Source: Arthrobacter silvisoli (GTDB taxonomy: Bacteria > Actinomycetota > Actinomycetes > Actinomycetales > Micrococcaceae). Taken from it: a stretch of 64,000 nt of DNA. Numbering within the stretch: position 1 is the stretch's first letter; each line of letters begins with the position of its first letter. A program made the translations under genes and the position numbers. The DNA is taken from contig NZ_QRCU01000017.1 in assembly GCF_003369445.1 (NCBI RefSeq), positions 44,389 through 108,388 of the forward strand, given 5' to 3'. This document shows, piece after piece, positions 1 to 12,450 of the stretch. The notes beneath the pieces were generated by a model. It was not told where the DNA came from and did no database searches. It saw only the letters and a program-made list of their open reading frames with translations.

Positions 1-954
1 GTGCTGGAAGTGTCGATCCTGCTGGTCCTGGACTTCTCGGTGCTGTTCCGCCACGGTTTCGCCCCCGCGGCATTCTCGCCCGAGTTCGTGTTCTCCGGCT
101 CCCTTGGCCTCGGCCTGCTGTTCGCGGCCAACTGCTTTGTGGGATTCGAAGCCACCGGCCTGTTCGGCGAAGAAGCCAAGGATCCGCGCCGCACCATCCC
201 GAAGGCCACCTACCTGTCCATCCTCTTCATCGGTGCCTTCGCGGCCTTCACCAGCTGGGCGATCGTCAGCGCACTCGGGGTTGAACAGGCGCAGGGAACG
301 GCCCTGGAACACCTGGCCACCGGGGACCTTGTCTTCGCGATTTCCACCGAATACCTCGGCGACTTCCTCACCAAGACCATGATGGTGCTGCTGCTTGTCT
401 CGCTCTTCGCGGCACTGCTGGCGCTGCACAACTCGGCGTCCCGGTACATCTACGCCTTCGGACGCGTGGGCGTCCTTCCGCCCGCCCTCGGCCGGACCCG
501 TCCGGGCAGCGGCGCCCCGCAGAACGCCAGCCTGGCCCAGCTCGCCTTCGGCACGGGCATTGCCTTCATCTTCTGGATCGCCAAGCTCGACCCGATCACG
601 GCACTCACGGCGTCCATGACGGGCTTCGGAACCCTCGGGATCCTGAGCCTGCAGCTCCTGGCTGCGGTGGCCGTCGTCGTGCATTTCCGGCGCCAGCGGG
701 ATCCGCGGCTCTGGCGGACGCTGGTTGCTCCGGGTCTAGGGGCGGTGGGGCTGGCCTTGATCGTCGGGTTGGCGGTCTCGAACTTCCCGGCGCTGGCCGG
801 TTCGGACAACCCCGTCATCGGCGCCCTGCCGTGGCTGCTGCTGCTCGCGGTGGTCGCCGGCGTGGCCACGGCGGCGTGGCTGAAGTCCCGGCGGCCGGCA
901 GTCCATGAGGGGCTGAGCCGGGACATGGAGCGCTTCGACCAGGAACGCGCGTAG
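1..954 (+). CDS. APC-family amino acid permease, 3' part (5' end outside window)
   Basis: The frame is open from base 1 to the TAG at 952-954, giving the last 317 residues of a membrane transporter. Residues about 45-70 (GFEATGLFGEEAKDPRR then TIPKAT) match the conserved GFE...EEA..P.R.IP segment after TM6 of APC permeases. Several hydrophobic segments follow, and a charged cytoplasmic tail ends RFDQERA. Family members run about 450-500 residues, so roughly five N-terminal helices lie upstream of the window. The GTG at base 1 is probably an internal valine, not the start. The substrate cannot be read from this part; amino acid or polyamine uptake is the family expectation. Confidence 0.85.
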   Translation: MLEVSILLVLDFSVLFRHGFAPAAFSPEFVFSGSLGLGLLFAANCFVGFEATGLFGEEAKDPRRTIPKATYLSILFIGAFAAFTSWAIVSALGVEQAQGTALEHLATGDLVFAISTEYLGDFLTKTMMVLLLVSLFAALLALHNSASRYIYAFGRVGVLPPALGRTRPGSGAPQNASLAQLAFGTGIAFIFWIAKLDPITALTASMTGFGTLGILSLQLLAAVAVVVHFRRQRDPRLWRTLVAPGLGAVGLALIVGLAVSNFPALAGSDNPVIGALPWLLLLAVVAGVATAAWLKSRRPAVHEGLSRDMERFDQERA

Positions 955-997
955 CGGGGCCTGCACTCTTCACAGCCGGGTCCCACAGGGGCCCGGC

Positions 998-1807
998 TCA
1001 GGCCTGCGTTTCCTGGAGCCGCTTGATGAACCAGCGCGACTGCTCCGGACCGTACGGCAGCACCGGGATCGCCTTGGTGGCATCGGTGGGCATGTCCCGG
1101 ATGGACTGCCGGGCCTGGCGCACCGCGGTGGTCATGGTGTCGGCCAGGGTCTTGACGAACTGGTCGCTGCAGGGTTTCCCGTGTCCGGGAATCAGGAATT
1201 CATAGCGGTGGCGCAGGGCCGAGATGTGCCGCAGAACGTCCGCCCACTCTTCCGGGTAGGAATCCTCGAAGGAAGGGTGGGCGCCCTGCTCCACGAGGTC
1301 GCCCGTGAAAAGGGTGCTGGGGGTGCCCACCAGGAGGTCGCCGTCGGTGTGGCCGCGGCCCAGATAGAACAGGGTGACAGTCAGTCCGCCCAGGTCCACC
1401 AATACCGGCTGGTCCTTGACGATGGCGTTCGGAATGACGATCTCCGCCGCTTCGCCGGTTCCGGCGGCCATTTCCGGTTCGATGTCCGCCACCAGGCGGC
1501 GCTGGTGGTCGCCGTCGTCGTCGATCGTTGCGGCGCAGTTGACGTGTGCCCAGAACTCGGTGGCACCGTCGTCGGCGAACACCGCGTTGCCGAAATAGTG
1601 GTCGTAATGGGCGTGGGTGTTGACCACCACCAGTGGCAGCTCCGTCTTTTCGCGGACGGCGGCCAGGATCTCCCGGCCCTGCCGCGGACCGCAGCCGGTA
1701 TCGATCACCATGGCCCGTTCCTGTCCCACCACCAGGCCCGTGTTCAGCAACCGCCCAGGGGTTTCCAGCACATAGTTATCCGGGCCTACTTCGAGCCAAG
1801 CTGACAT
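998..1807 (-). CDS. MBL-fold metallo-hydrolase
   Basis: A 269-residue metallo-beta-lactamase-fold protein. The zinc-binding HxHxDH motif is present as HAHYDH near residue 65, with later metal ligands in GHTDGD and in PGHGKP. No signal peptide is seen, so it is probably cytosolic. The start at 1807 has a GGAGA Shine-Dalgarno 5 nt upstream. The specific reaction (thioesterase, glyoxalase II-like or lactonase) cannot be assigned from motifs. It converges with the permease at 1-954 and is divergent from the FAD-Rieske gene. Confidence 0.85.
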   Translation of the reverse strand: MSAWLEVGPDNYVLETPGRLLNTGLVVGQERAMVIDTGCGPRQGREILAAVREKTELPLVVVNTHAHYDHYFGNAVFADDGATEFWAHVNCAATIDDDGDHQRRLVADIEPEMAAGTGEAAEIVIPNAIVKDQPVLVDLGGLTVTLFYLGRGHTDGDLLVGTPSTLFTGDLVEQGAHPSFEDSYPEEWADVLRHISALRHRYEFLIPGHGKPCSDQFVKTLADTMTTAVRQARQSIRDMPTDATKAIPVLPYGPEQSRWFIKRLQETQA

Positions 1808-2050
1808 TTCGTCTCCGTATCCAGACGCATTCCGGCGGTGTTCAGGCCTCGATTCTACCCACGCAGCGGTGGCGGATCCGGCAGGTTGCCCGCCGCGTCA
1901 AGCCGGGTCTGCCGGAAACCCGCACGCCCCCGACGGCGGCGTGGAACCCCTTGTTTCGTGCCCCGCCGTCTGCTTCCCTGAAGGTGTGCCGGGCCGCCGA
2001 CGGACCACCTCAGGCGTGGTTGCCCCGGGCCGGCGGAAGGGGCTTCTGCC

Positions 2051-3562
2051 ATGGATTCCTTGTGGCTTCAGAACAGCACCAGGATCGACAGCGACCAGTT
2101 CACTCCCGGGAACACCTATGATGTGGTCGTTGCGGGCGCGGGGATCACCGGCCTGGCCACCGCCGTGATGCTTGCCCAGGCTGGTTCCACCGTCCTCGTG
2201 CTTGAAGGGCGCCACGTCGGGGCGGCGGCCACGGGAAACACCACGGCCAAGCTGAGCCTGCTGCAAGGCACGGTGCTGTCCGGGCTGCGGAGCATGTATT
2301 CGATCCGGCAGGTCCACGCCTACGTGGATGCGAACCGGGCCGCCCAGGAATGGCTGCTGGGTTACCTCGAAGGGCGCGGCGTGCCGTTCCAGTACCGCGA
2401 CGCCTACACCTTCGCCACCACCGCCGCGGGAGCGGAGAAGCTGCGCACCGAACTGGAGGTGTCCCTGGCGGCCGGTCTTCAGGTGGAGGCGACCCGCGAA
2501 ACGGGGCTTCCGTTCGACGTCGAAAACGCTTTGCGCCTTCCACGCCAGGCCCAGTTCAACCCGATGGACGTCCTCAGGGCGTTGGCTGCGGATGTCCGGG
2601 CGGCCGGCGGAAGCATCGTCGAAGGGGTGCGGCTCATGAACGTCCGCGCTGGCAATCCCCTCACCGTGGTCACGCGCCGCGGCGACGTCCGCGCCGGAAC
2701 CGTGGTCCTGGCCACTGGCACGCCGGTCTTGAACCGCGGCCTCTACTTTGCCAAGCTTCGGCCCAACCGCTCCTATGCCGCCGCGCTGCGGCTCCCGGAC
2801 GGGGTCACCCCGCCGCCGGGAATGTACCTGTCGGCCGAGCCGCCGACCCGTTCGATCCGCGACTTCCCGGCGCCGGGCAGCGAAGGTCCGGGCGGCTCCC
2901 TCCTGCTGGTGGGCGGCTTCGGGCACCCGGGCGGGCGGGCGCCGTCGCCCAAGGCCAAGCTGGACCAGCTCGTGGCCTGGGCGCAAGGGCACTACCCCGG
3001 CGCCGAGTTGACGCACACGTGGTCCGCACAGGACTATCAGGCGATCAACCTCATGCCGTTCTTCGGCAAGCTGCCCCGGGGACGCGGCCGGATCCTCTTC
3101 GGCACCGGCTACAACAAATGGGGCATGACCAACGGCGTGGCCGCGGCCCTGGACATCGTCTCCGACATCACAGGCAGCCCGCAGAACTCCTGGGCGCGCA
3201 CCATCCACTACCGCACCACCGGGCCCCGGGGCACGTCCTCGGCGGTGTCGTTCAACCTGGACACCCAGCTGCAGAACGTGCGCGACAACGCCGCGCTGAA
3301 GAAGAAGCCCGAAATCACGGAGGAGACCACTCCCGCGGAGGGCACCGGCGTCACCGGGTTGTTCCATGGCAAGCCCGCCGCGGTCTGCACGGTGGACGGA
3401 GTCACCTGCCGTTTGTCCGCGCACTGCGCTCACCTGGGCGGCATCCTGCACTGGAATGACGCCGAAAAGTCCTGGGATTGCCCGCTGCACGGTTCACGCT
3501 ACTCGGCCTCGGGCAAGCTCCTGGAGGGCCCGGCCACGCACAACCTGCTCAAGCTGCAATAG
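2051..3562 (+). CDS. FAD-dependent oxidoreductase with C-terminal Rieske [2Fe-2S] domain
   Basis: A 503-residue two-domain protein. Residues about 20-380 form a DAO/glycine-oxidase-type FAD domain with the dinucleotide motif VVVAGAGITGLATAVMLAQA followed by an acidic residue. The last ~75 residues are a Rieske domain with both cluster ligand pairs, CAHLGG and CPLHGSRYS. The start ATG is preceded by AAGGGG. The pairing is known in a family usually annotated 'FAD-dependent oxidoreductase/Rieske 2Fe-2S'. The substrate is unknown, and the neighbours (MBL hydrolase, bkd operon) do not fix it. No signal peptide is visible. Confidence 0.85.
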   Translation: MDSLWLQNSTRIDSDQFTPGNTYDVVVAGAGITGLATAVMLAQAGSTVLVLEGRHVGAAATGNTTAKLSLLQGTVLSGLRSMYSIRQVHAYVDANRAAQEWLLGYLEGRGVPFQYRDAYTFATTAAGAEKLRTELEVSLAAGLQVEATRETGLPFDVENALRLPRQAQFNPMDVLRALAADVRAAGGSIVEGVRLMNVRAGNPLTVVTRRGDVRAGTVVLATGTPVLNRGLYFAKLRPNRSYAAALRLPDGVTPPPGMYLSAEPPTRSIRDFPAPGSEGPGGSLLLVGGFGHPGGRAPSPKAKLDQLVAWAQGHYPGAELTHTWSAQDYQAINLMPFFGKLPRGRGRILFGTGYNKWGMTNGVAAALDIVSDITGSPQNSWARTIHYRTTGPRGTSSAVSFNLDTQLQNVRDNAALKKKPEITEETTPAEGTGVTGLFHGKPAAVCTVDGVTCRLSAHCAHLGGILHWNDAEKSWDCPLHGSRYSASGKLLEGPATHNLLKLQ

Positions 3563-3708
3563 CGGAGCGAAGCGGCGTTCCCGCCCGCTTGCTTTTGCCA
3601 ACACCGGCGCGTCTGCCACGACACGCCGCTGTCCGGCGCCGGTTCAGGGTGACCTGGAAAGCAAGCGGGCAGGAGCGTCAGAAGCCGTTCCTCCCGCCGG
3701 CCTCTGCC

Positions 3709-5175
3709 CTAGAGGTCCGAGAGCACGGCTCCAGGGTTCTCGATGGCGTCCGCCACGTAGCGGAGGAAACCGGCCGCAGTTTCGCCGTCGCACACCCGGT
3801 GGTCGAAGGCGAGGGTCAGTTCGGTGACTTTGCGGACCGCGAGCTGGCCGTCCACCACCCACGGCTTGTCGATGATCCGGCCGAGCCCCAGCATCGCTAC
3901 TTCGGGGTAGTTGATGATCGCGGCGGACCCGTCTACGCCGAACACGCCGTAGTTGTTCAGGGTGAACGTTCCGCTGCCCAGTTCCGCCGGGGTGGCTTTA
4001 CCGTCGCGAGCGACTGCGGTCAGGCGGCGGATCTCGGCGTCCAGTCCGCGGGCGCTGAGCTTCTCCGCACTGCGGACAGAGGGAACGACGAGGCCGCGGT
4101 CGGTCTGGGCGGCGAAGCCAAGGTTGATGCCGTCGAAGGCCACCATCTCCTGGCTGCCATCCGGCAGTGTTTCGAAGCGTGTGTTCAGCTCCGGGTACTT
4201 CTTCAGCCCGGCGGTGACGAAGCGGGCGATGAACGCGAGCAGGCCAGGCACGTGCTGGTCCCCCGCCTTCTTCAACCCGGCCCGCAGTTCCAACAGCGCG
4301 GTGGCATCCACATCCACCCATACCGTGGCTTCGGGGATTTCGGAGCGGCTGCGGGCCATGTTCGCGGCCACGGCCTTGCGCACCCCGCGGACCGCCGACC
4401 GCGAAGCCACGGCCAGCCCGGTCCGCGAATCCAGGGAGCCGGCAGGCGCCTCCGCAGCAGCAGGTGCCGGTGGGGCCTTGCGTGGCTCCGCGATCGCAGC
4501 CTCCACGTCGCGCCGCAAGATCAGCCCGCTCTCCCCCGAGCCAGGAACGCTCTCCAGCGAAACCCCATGGTCCCGGGCCATCTTCCGCACCAGCGGCGAA
4601 ATCACGGCAGAAAGCTTCCCAGGAACCCGCGACGCCGCGGGCAAGGACAGTTCAGTGACGGACGTTTCAGGCGCAGAAACGACGACGGCGGCCGGAGCCT
4701 TCCGCGGCCGCGTCCGACGCGCCTCACCCCCGCCGGACGTCCCGTAGCCAATAAGCACATTCCCCGACCCGGCCCGTTCCTCGGTGCGGTAAGTTTCGGC
4801 AGCGGCGGACGAAGAACCGCCGGACGGCGAGTCGACGGCGCCAGCCGGAGCGGATGATGCCGCCCCGGCAGTGGCATCGGAACCGGATGCACCTTCGGAG
4901 GCGCCGGAACCACCAGGAGCAGAGATCCCCACAGGAGCCACCGAGATCAGCGGCTTCCCGACGTCGAGCGTCTGGCCGGGTTCGCCGTGCAGCACGGCCA
5001 CGGTGCCGGCGTACGGGGACGGCACTTCGACGACGGACTTGGCGGTCTCCACCTCGGCAATCGGCTGGTCCACGCGGATTTCGTCGCCCACGGCCACGAG
5101 CCAGCTGAGGAGTTCGGCTTCGGTGAGGCCTTCGCCGAGGTCCGGAAGGCGGAAGACTTGCAGTTCGGCGGTCAT
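3709..5175 (-). CDS. bkdC: 2-oxo acid dehydrogenase E2, dihydrolipoyl acyltransferase
   Basis: E2 core of a branched-chain-type 2-oxoacid dehydrogenase complex, which moves the acyl group from lipoate to CoA. Domains: a lipoyl domain at about residues 4-78 with the lipoylated Lys in VETAKSVVEV (K46); an Ala/Ser/Gly/Pro linker; an E3-binding domain near residues 188-225 (SPLVRKMARDHG); and a catalytic domain ending with the active-site DHRVCDG near residue 458. I place the start at the second ATG (5175), because GGAGAA lies 6 nt before it; an upstream ATG at 5190 has no such site. It ends the E1a-E1b-E2 operon. No E3 gene is adjacent. An acetoin or pyruvate role is less likely given the Lrp-type regulator next door. 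Confidence 0.9.
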   Translation of the reverse strand: MTAELQVFRLPDLGEGLTEAELLSWLVAVGDEIRVDQPIAEVETAKSVVEVPSPYAGTVAVLHGEPGQTLDVGKPLISVAPVGISAPGGSGASEGASGSDATAGAASSAPAGAVDSPSGGSSSAAAETYRTEERAGSGNVLIGYGTSGGGEARRTRPRKAPAAVVVSAPETSVTELSLPAASRVPGKLSAVISPLVRKMARDHGVSLESVPGSGESGLILRRDVEAAIAEPRKAPPAPAAAEAPAGSLDSRTGLAVASRSAVRGVRKAVAANMARSRSEIPEATVWVDVDATALLELRAGLKKAGDQHVPGLLAFIARFVTAGLKKYPELNTRFETLPDGSQEMVAFDGINLGFAAQTDRGLVVPSVRSAEKLSARGLDAEIRRLTAVARDGKATPAELGSGTFTLNNYGVFGVDGSAAIINYPEVAMLGLGRIIDKPWVVDGQLAVRKVTELTLAFDHRVCDGETAAGFLRYVADAIENPGAVLSDL

Positions 5176-5177
5176 GG

Positions 5178-6302
5178 TCAGTTCTCCCATTGCAGATCGT
5201 CGACGGCGTCGAGGATACGGTCGACGCTTGGCAGGTAGTAGTGCTCCAGCTTCGGGGCGGGGTACGGCACGTCGAAGCCGGTGACCCGGCGGATGGGGGC
5301 GGCCAGGTGGTGGAAGCAGCGTTCCTGGACCCGGGCCACGATCTCCGAGGCGACGGACGCGAAACCGTGCGCTTCGGCGATCACCACGGCGCGGCCGGTC
5401 TTGCGCACTGACGCGGAGACCGTCTCGTCGTCGAACGGCACGATGGTGCGCACGTCGATCACTTCGAGGGAGCGGCCTTCCTCGGCTGCCACCGCGGCGG
5501 CTGCGAGCGCGGTGGGGACGGAAGGTCCATAGGCGATCAGGGTGGCGTCGGTTCCGGAACGGGCGACGGCGGCCCGCCCCTCGCTGCTGGTTCCTGCGGC
5601 GCGGTGGGCGGCGTGCTCGGCGGCGAGCGCTTCGAGGTCCACCTGGTCCTTGGACCAGTAGAGCTTCTTGGGCTCCATGAACATGACGGGGTCGTCGGAG
5701 TCGATCGCTTCGCGCAGCATCCGGTAGCCGTCGGCCACGGTGGCCGGGGTGAAGACCTTCAGGCCTGCGGTGTGGGCGTAGTAGGACTCGGAGGAGTCGC
5801 AGTGGTGCTCCACACCTCCGATCCCGCCCGCGTAGGGCACCCGGATGACCATGGGCAGCTTGAGGGCGCCGCGGGTGCGGTTGTGCATCTTGGCCACGTG
5901 GCTGACGATCTGTTCGAAGGCCGGGTAGGCGAAGGCGTCGAACTGCATTTCGATGACGGGACGCATGCCGTTCATGGCCATGCCCACGGCCATGCCGACG
6001 ATCCCGGATTCGGCCAGCGGGGTGTCGAAGCAGCGCTGTTCGCCGAAGGTGTCCATCAGGCCGTCGGTGATGCGGAAGACGCCGCCCAGGCGGCCGACGT
6101 CCTCGCCGAAAACCAGCACCGAGGCGTCGTCGCGCATCGCGTCGGCCATGGCGGTGTTGAGGGCCTTAGCCATGGTGACGCTTGGGGGTGCAGTGCTTTC
6201 CCGACGCGACGCGGTTTCGGCGGCCGCGGCAGCGCTGGCTGCGGCCCGGGCGGTGGCGGCGCTGACGTTGCCGTTCGCTTCCGAGGAGGTGGTGATGGTC
6301 AT
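5178..6302 (-). CDS. bkdB: 2-oxo acid dehydrogenase E1 beta subunit
   Basis: A 374-residue transketolase-like beta subunit. With E1 alpha it binds thiamine diphosphate and decarboxylates the branched-chain 2-oxo acid. The family segment FGEDVGRLGGVF and the central GGIGGVEHHCDSSES region are present. The first ~40 residues are an Ala/Ser-rich extension before the conserved VTMAKALN start of the fold. The ATG overlaps the E1 alpha stop as ATGA, and GGAG lies 8 nt upstream, so translation is probably coupled. E2 follows after 2 nt. Confidence 0.92.
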   Translation of the reverse strand: MTITTSSEANGNVSAATARAAASAAAAAETASRRESTAPPSVTMAKALNTAMADAMRDDASVLVFGEDVGRLGGVFRITDGLMDTFGEQRCFDTPLAESGIVGMAVGMAMNGMRPVIEMQFDAFAYPAFEQIVSHVAKMHNRTRGALKLPMVIRVPYAGGIGGVEHHCDSSESYYAHTAGLKVFTPATVADGYRMLREAIDSDDPVMFMEPKKLYWSKDQVDLEALAAEHAAHRAAGTSSEGRAAVARSGTDATLIAYGPSVPTALAAAAVAAEEGRSLEVIDVRTIVPFDDETVSASVRKTGRAVVIAEAHGFASVASEIVARVQERCFHHLAAPIRRVTGFDVPYPAPKLEHYYLPSVDRILDAVDDLQWEN

Positions 6303-7480
6303 TTTGCGCTCTCCTCGCGGGCGAGTTCGTCGGCCAGCAGCGCGGATTGTTCCCGCAGCTGGGGCGTGGGGCTGGAAAAGACGTAGCGGAAGAGGTTCTG
6401 CGGCTCCACCGGAACGTCCTCACCCAGGCCCTCGCGCAGCTGGGTGGCCACCGCTTCTGCGTGATCGGCGATCCGGGCGGCGCCGTCGTCGTCGAGCAGT
6501 CCGCGGCTCCTGAGGTAAACGTCCATGCGGCTGAGCGGGTCCTTGGCCTTCCACTCGCTGACCTCGGCGTTGTCCCGGTAACGGGTGTCGTCGTCGGCGT
6601 TCGTGTGGGCCTGCATGCGGTAGGTGTTGGCCTCGACCAGCAAAGGCCCGGAGCCTTCGCGGGCAAGCTTCACGGCGCGGTCCAGCACGGCCAGGAGTGC
6701 CACGAGGTCGTTACCGTCCACGCGTTCGCCGGCCATGCCGTAGCCCACGGCCTTGTGCGCCAGGGAGGGTGCCACGGACTGGTGGCTGAGCGGCACGGAG
6801 ATGGCGTACTTGTTGTTCTGCACGAAGAAGATCACCGGCAGGTGGAAGACCGCGGCGAAGTTCAATGCCTCGTGGAAGTCGCCTTCGCTGGTGGCGCCGT
6901 CGCCGCACATGGCCAGGACTACGGTGTCCTCGCCACGCAGCTTGGCGGCGTGGGCAACGCCGACGGCGTGCAGCAGCTGGGTGGTCAGCGGGGTGCACTG
7001 GATACCCACCTTGTGTTCCTGGGGGTTGTAGCCGCCGTGCCAGTCGCCGCGGAAGATGGTCATGGCCTGCACCGGGTCCACGCCCTTGGCCATGACGGCG
7101 ACGGCGTCCCGGTAGGTGGGGAACAGCCAGTCGCCGTCGGACAGGCACATGGCCGCGGCCACCTGGCAGGCTTCCTGGCCGTGGCTGGATGGGTAGACGG
7201 CCATACGGCCCTGCCGGACCAGCGCCGAGTTCTGGTCGTTGACGCGGCGCCCGACGACGAGCCGCTCGTAAGCGGCCATGAGTTCGGCGTCGCCCGGGAT
7301 GGGATATTCGTGGCCGGGTTCGGTGCCTTGTTCAGCTTCCGGTTTCAGCGTGCCGTCCGGCGCCACCATCTGGATCTGGTGGTGGGCCGGGAGCATGTAG
7401 GCCTCGACGCTGATGCCGAACTTGCGCCGGACCTCGGTTGCCTGGTCCGTGGTGGATTCCTGGCTTGCGGAGATCGTCAT
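6299..7480 (-). CDS. bkdA: 2-oxo acid dehydrogenase E1 alpha subunit
   Basis: A 393-residue thiamine-diphosphate-dependent E1 alpha subunit and first gene of the operon. The ThDP signature is present as GDGATSEGDFHEALNFA, with the usual NN about 25 residues later (VQNNKYAISVP); the upstream SSHGQEACQVAAA segment is also typical. I place the start at ATG 7480, which has GAGGA 7 nt upstream; the longer frame to 7513 would need a TTG. The branched-chain rather than pyruvate assignment rests on the E1a-E1b-E2 arrangement and the divergent Lrp/AsnC gene, so it is inferred. Confidence 0.9.
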   Translation of the reverse strand: MTISASQESTTDQATEVRRKFGISVEAYMLPAHHQIQMVAPDGTLKPEAEQGTEPGHEYPIPGDAELMAAYERLVVGRRVNDQNSALVRQGRMAVYPSSHGQEACQVAAAMCLSDGDWLFPTYRDAVAVMAKGVDPVQAMTIFRGDWHGGYNPQEHKVGIQCTPLTTQLLHAVGVAHAAKLRGEDTVVLAMCGDGATSEGDFHEALNFAAVFHLPVIFFVQNNKYAISVPLSHQSVAPSLAHKAVGYGMAGERVDGNDLVALLAVLDRAVKLAREGSGPLLVEANTYRMQAHTNADDDTRYRDNAEVSEWKAKDPLSRMDVYLRSRGLLDDDGAARIADHAEAVATQLREGLGEDVPVEPQNLFRYVFSSPTPQLREQSALLADELAREESAK

Positions 7481-7570
7481 TGGTCCGTCCTCTGTTGCAC
7501 TATTTGCCTCCAAGTATGGTCCTGCACGAAGTTTCGTATCCAGTGCCCGCCGGAATCATGGAAAGGCTTT

Positions 7571-7590
7571 CGAAAAATAGCTATTCTGGA
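7571..7590. promoter_or_regulatory. AT-rich palindrome in the bkd / lrp divergent promoter region
   Basis: The 193-bp space between bkdA and the Lrp gene holds a perfect 10-bp palindrome AATAGCTATT (7576-7585) in an A/T-rich patch that stands out from the GC-rich surroundings. TATTCT at 7582-7587 could be the -10 box for the plus-strand regulator, and CATACT (minus, 7514-7519) a -10 for bkdA. AT-rich dyads are typical of Lrp/AsnC targets, so this is the best candidate for the binding site. The site is seen; its function is inferred. Confidence 0.45.
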
Positions 7591-7673
7591 AGACGAATTG
7601 CGGGATGTGAGCTGGGTTACCGCCCGTGTATGGACGAATTGCGCGGGGCTTCCTGCGCCCTGAAGGAGTCACC

Positions 7674-8155
7674 ATGGCCGAAACGGAACAGGAACCGGCC
7701 GAGGCACCGCCCGCCACGCTCGAAGTGTCGCTGGACGACGTGGACCGGGACATCATTTCCGAGCTCACGCGCGACGGCCGGATGTCCGTCACCCAAGTGG
7801 CCGGGAACGTGCACATCAGCCGCGCGCACGCCTACTCCCGGATCGGGCGACTCACGGGCGAGGGGGTCATTACCAAGTTCACGGCCGTGGTAGACCCGGT
7901 CAAGGCGGGGCTGAAGTCCTCGGCGTACGTCACCCTGAAGGTGCAGCAGCATTCCTGGCGGACCTTGCGGGAGCAGCTCCGGGCGATCCCGGAGGTCCAG
8001 CACATCGCGCTGGTGGGCGGGAGCTTCGACGTGATCCTGCTGGTGCGTGCCACGGACAACGTGCACCTGCGGCGGGTGATTTTCGACCAGTTGCAGTCCA
8101 TGCCGGGTGTCATCGACACCCAGACCTTCCTGGTGTTCGAGGACGTGGATACCCG

Positions 8156-8159
<4 letters not shown>
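7674..8159 (+). CDS. Lrp/AsnC family transcriptional regulator (BkdR-like)
   Basis: A 161-residue regulator. Residues about 18-75 form the AsnC-type winged helix ([20 protein letters not shown]), and the C-terminal ~80 residues the ligand-binding RAM domain with [13 protein letters not shown] sequence ([17 protein letters not shown]). I chose ATG 7674 because GAAGGAG precedes it; the longer frame from 7626 lacks a site. It is divergent from the bkd operon, where Lrp-type activators of branched-chain ketoacid dehydrogenases are usual. Its stop overlaps that of rfbA tail to tail in the shared bases CTAG (8156-8159). Confidence 0.9.
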
Positions 8160-11483
<3,324 letters not shown>

Positions 11484-11501
<18 letters not shown>

Positions 11502-12323
11502 TTCGAGGAATTCCGCCACGTCCGCGCCCACCCGCTCCGGGCATTCCCAGAGCAGCAGGTGCCCTGTGCCTTCGTAGACCACCAGTCGCGCGCCGGGGAT
11601 CCGGGCTGCGAGGGTTTCCTGGTGCCGGCGCGGCAAAAGGGAATCGTGGGCGCCCCACAGGATGAGCGTGGGCACCGCGATGGAACCGTGCTCGGTAGGC
11701 GGCACCGCTTCGCACAGTCCGGCCAGGATTCCCTTCCATGCCCGGGCGGGCATCGCCACACCGTCCTGTACCCGGTCCTCGATGAACCAGGCGGGAACCG
11801 TGTGCAGCAACGTGAACCAGGACAGCGAATCGCGCACCCATTGTTCATCCACGGGATCACTGAGCTTCCCGACTTCGGCGGCGAACGCCGGCCGGCTCCG
11901 CAGGCTGAGGGGTGCGCCCACGAGGATCAGGGAGTGCACCAGCTCCGGCCGGTCAACGGCCAGCTGCTGTGCCAGGTAGCCGCCGCTGGAGGAACCCAGC
12001 ACGCAGGCCGAGGCGATGCCGAGCGCCTCAAGGAGGGCGGCGACGTCGTCCGCCATCTGCGCGAGCGAGTACCCGTCCTCCGGTTTGTCGGCGTCACCCT
12101 GGCCACGCAGGTCCGGGACGAGGATCGTGAACGACGGCGGCAGGAGCGGCAGCAGGCGGTCGAAGGTGCGGCGGGACTCGGCCCAGGGGTGCAGCAGCAG
12201 GAGGGGCGGTGGGGCTTTCGGGGCAGCGCGGTCATTGAGCTCGCAGCCGTCGGCCGGTCGGCGGACCAGGCACGGGACCGTGATCCCGGTGCGGAGCTGT
12301 ACGCGGCGGAGCTCAGAGTGCAT
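11484..12323 (-). CDS. Alpha/beta hydrolase
   Basis: A 279-residue alpha/beta-hydrolase fold protein. The nucleophile elbow is LGSSSGGYLAQQLA, the oxyanion segment is LLHPWAESRRTFD, and the acid and base fit WGAHDSLLP and EGTGHLLLW. There is no signal peptide. The ATG has no ribosome site; TAGCCT lies exactly 6 nt before it on the minus strand (12330-12335), fitting a leaderless mRNA. The substrate is unknown. The tail overlaps the rml fusion by 18 bp. Confidence 0.87.
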
Positions 12324-12450
12324 GGCACGAGGCTACGCTCCCGTAGCAGCGGATGGATCTTTCCGACCCCACCAACACAACGTCACCCGCAAGAACGCAG
12401 GCTGGGCCGCGCGGCCTAATAATGTCGCAGCTCGGTGATGTGATGGATTC

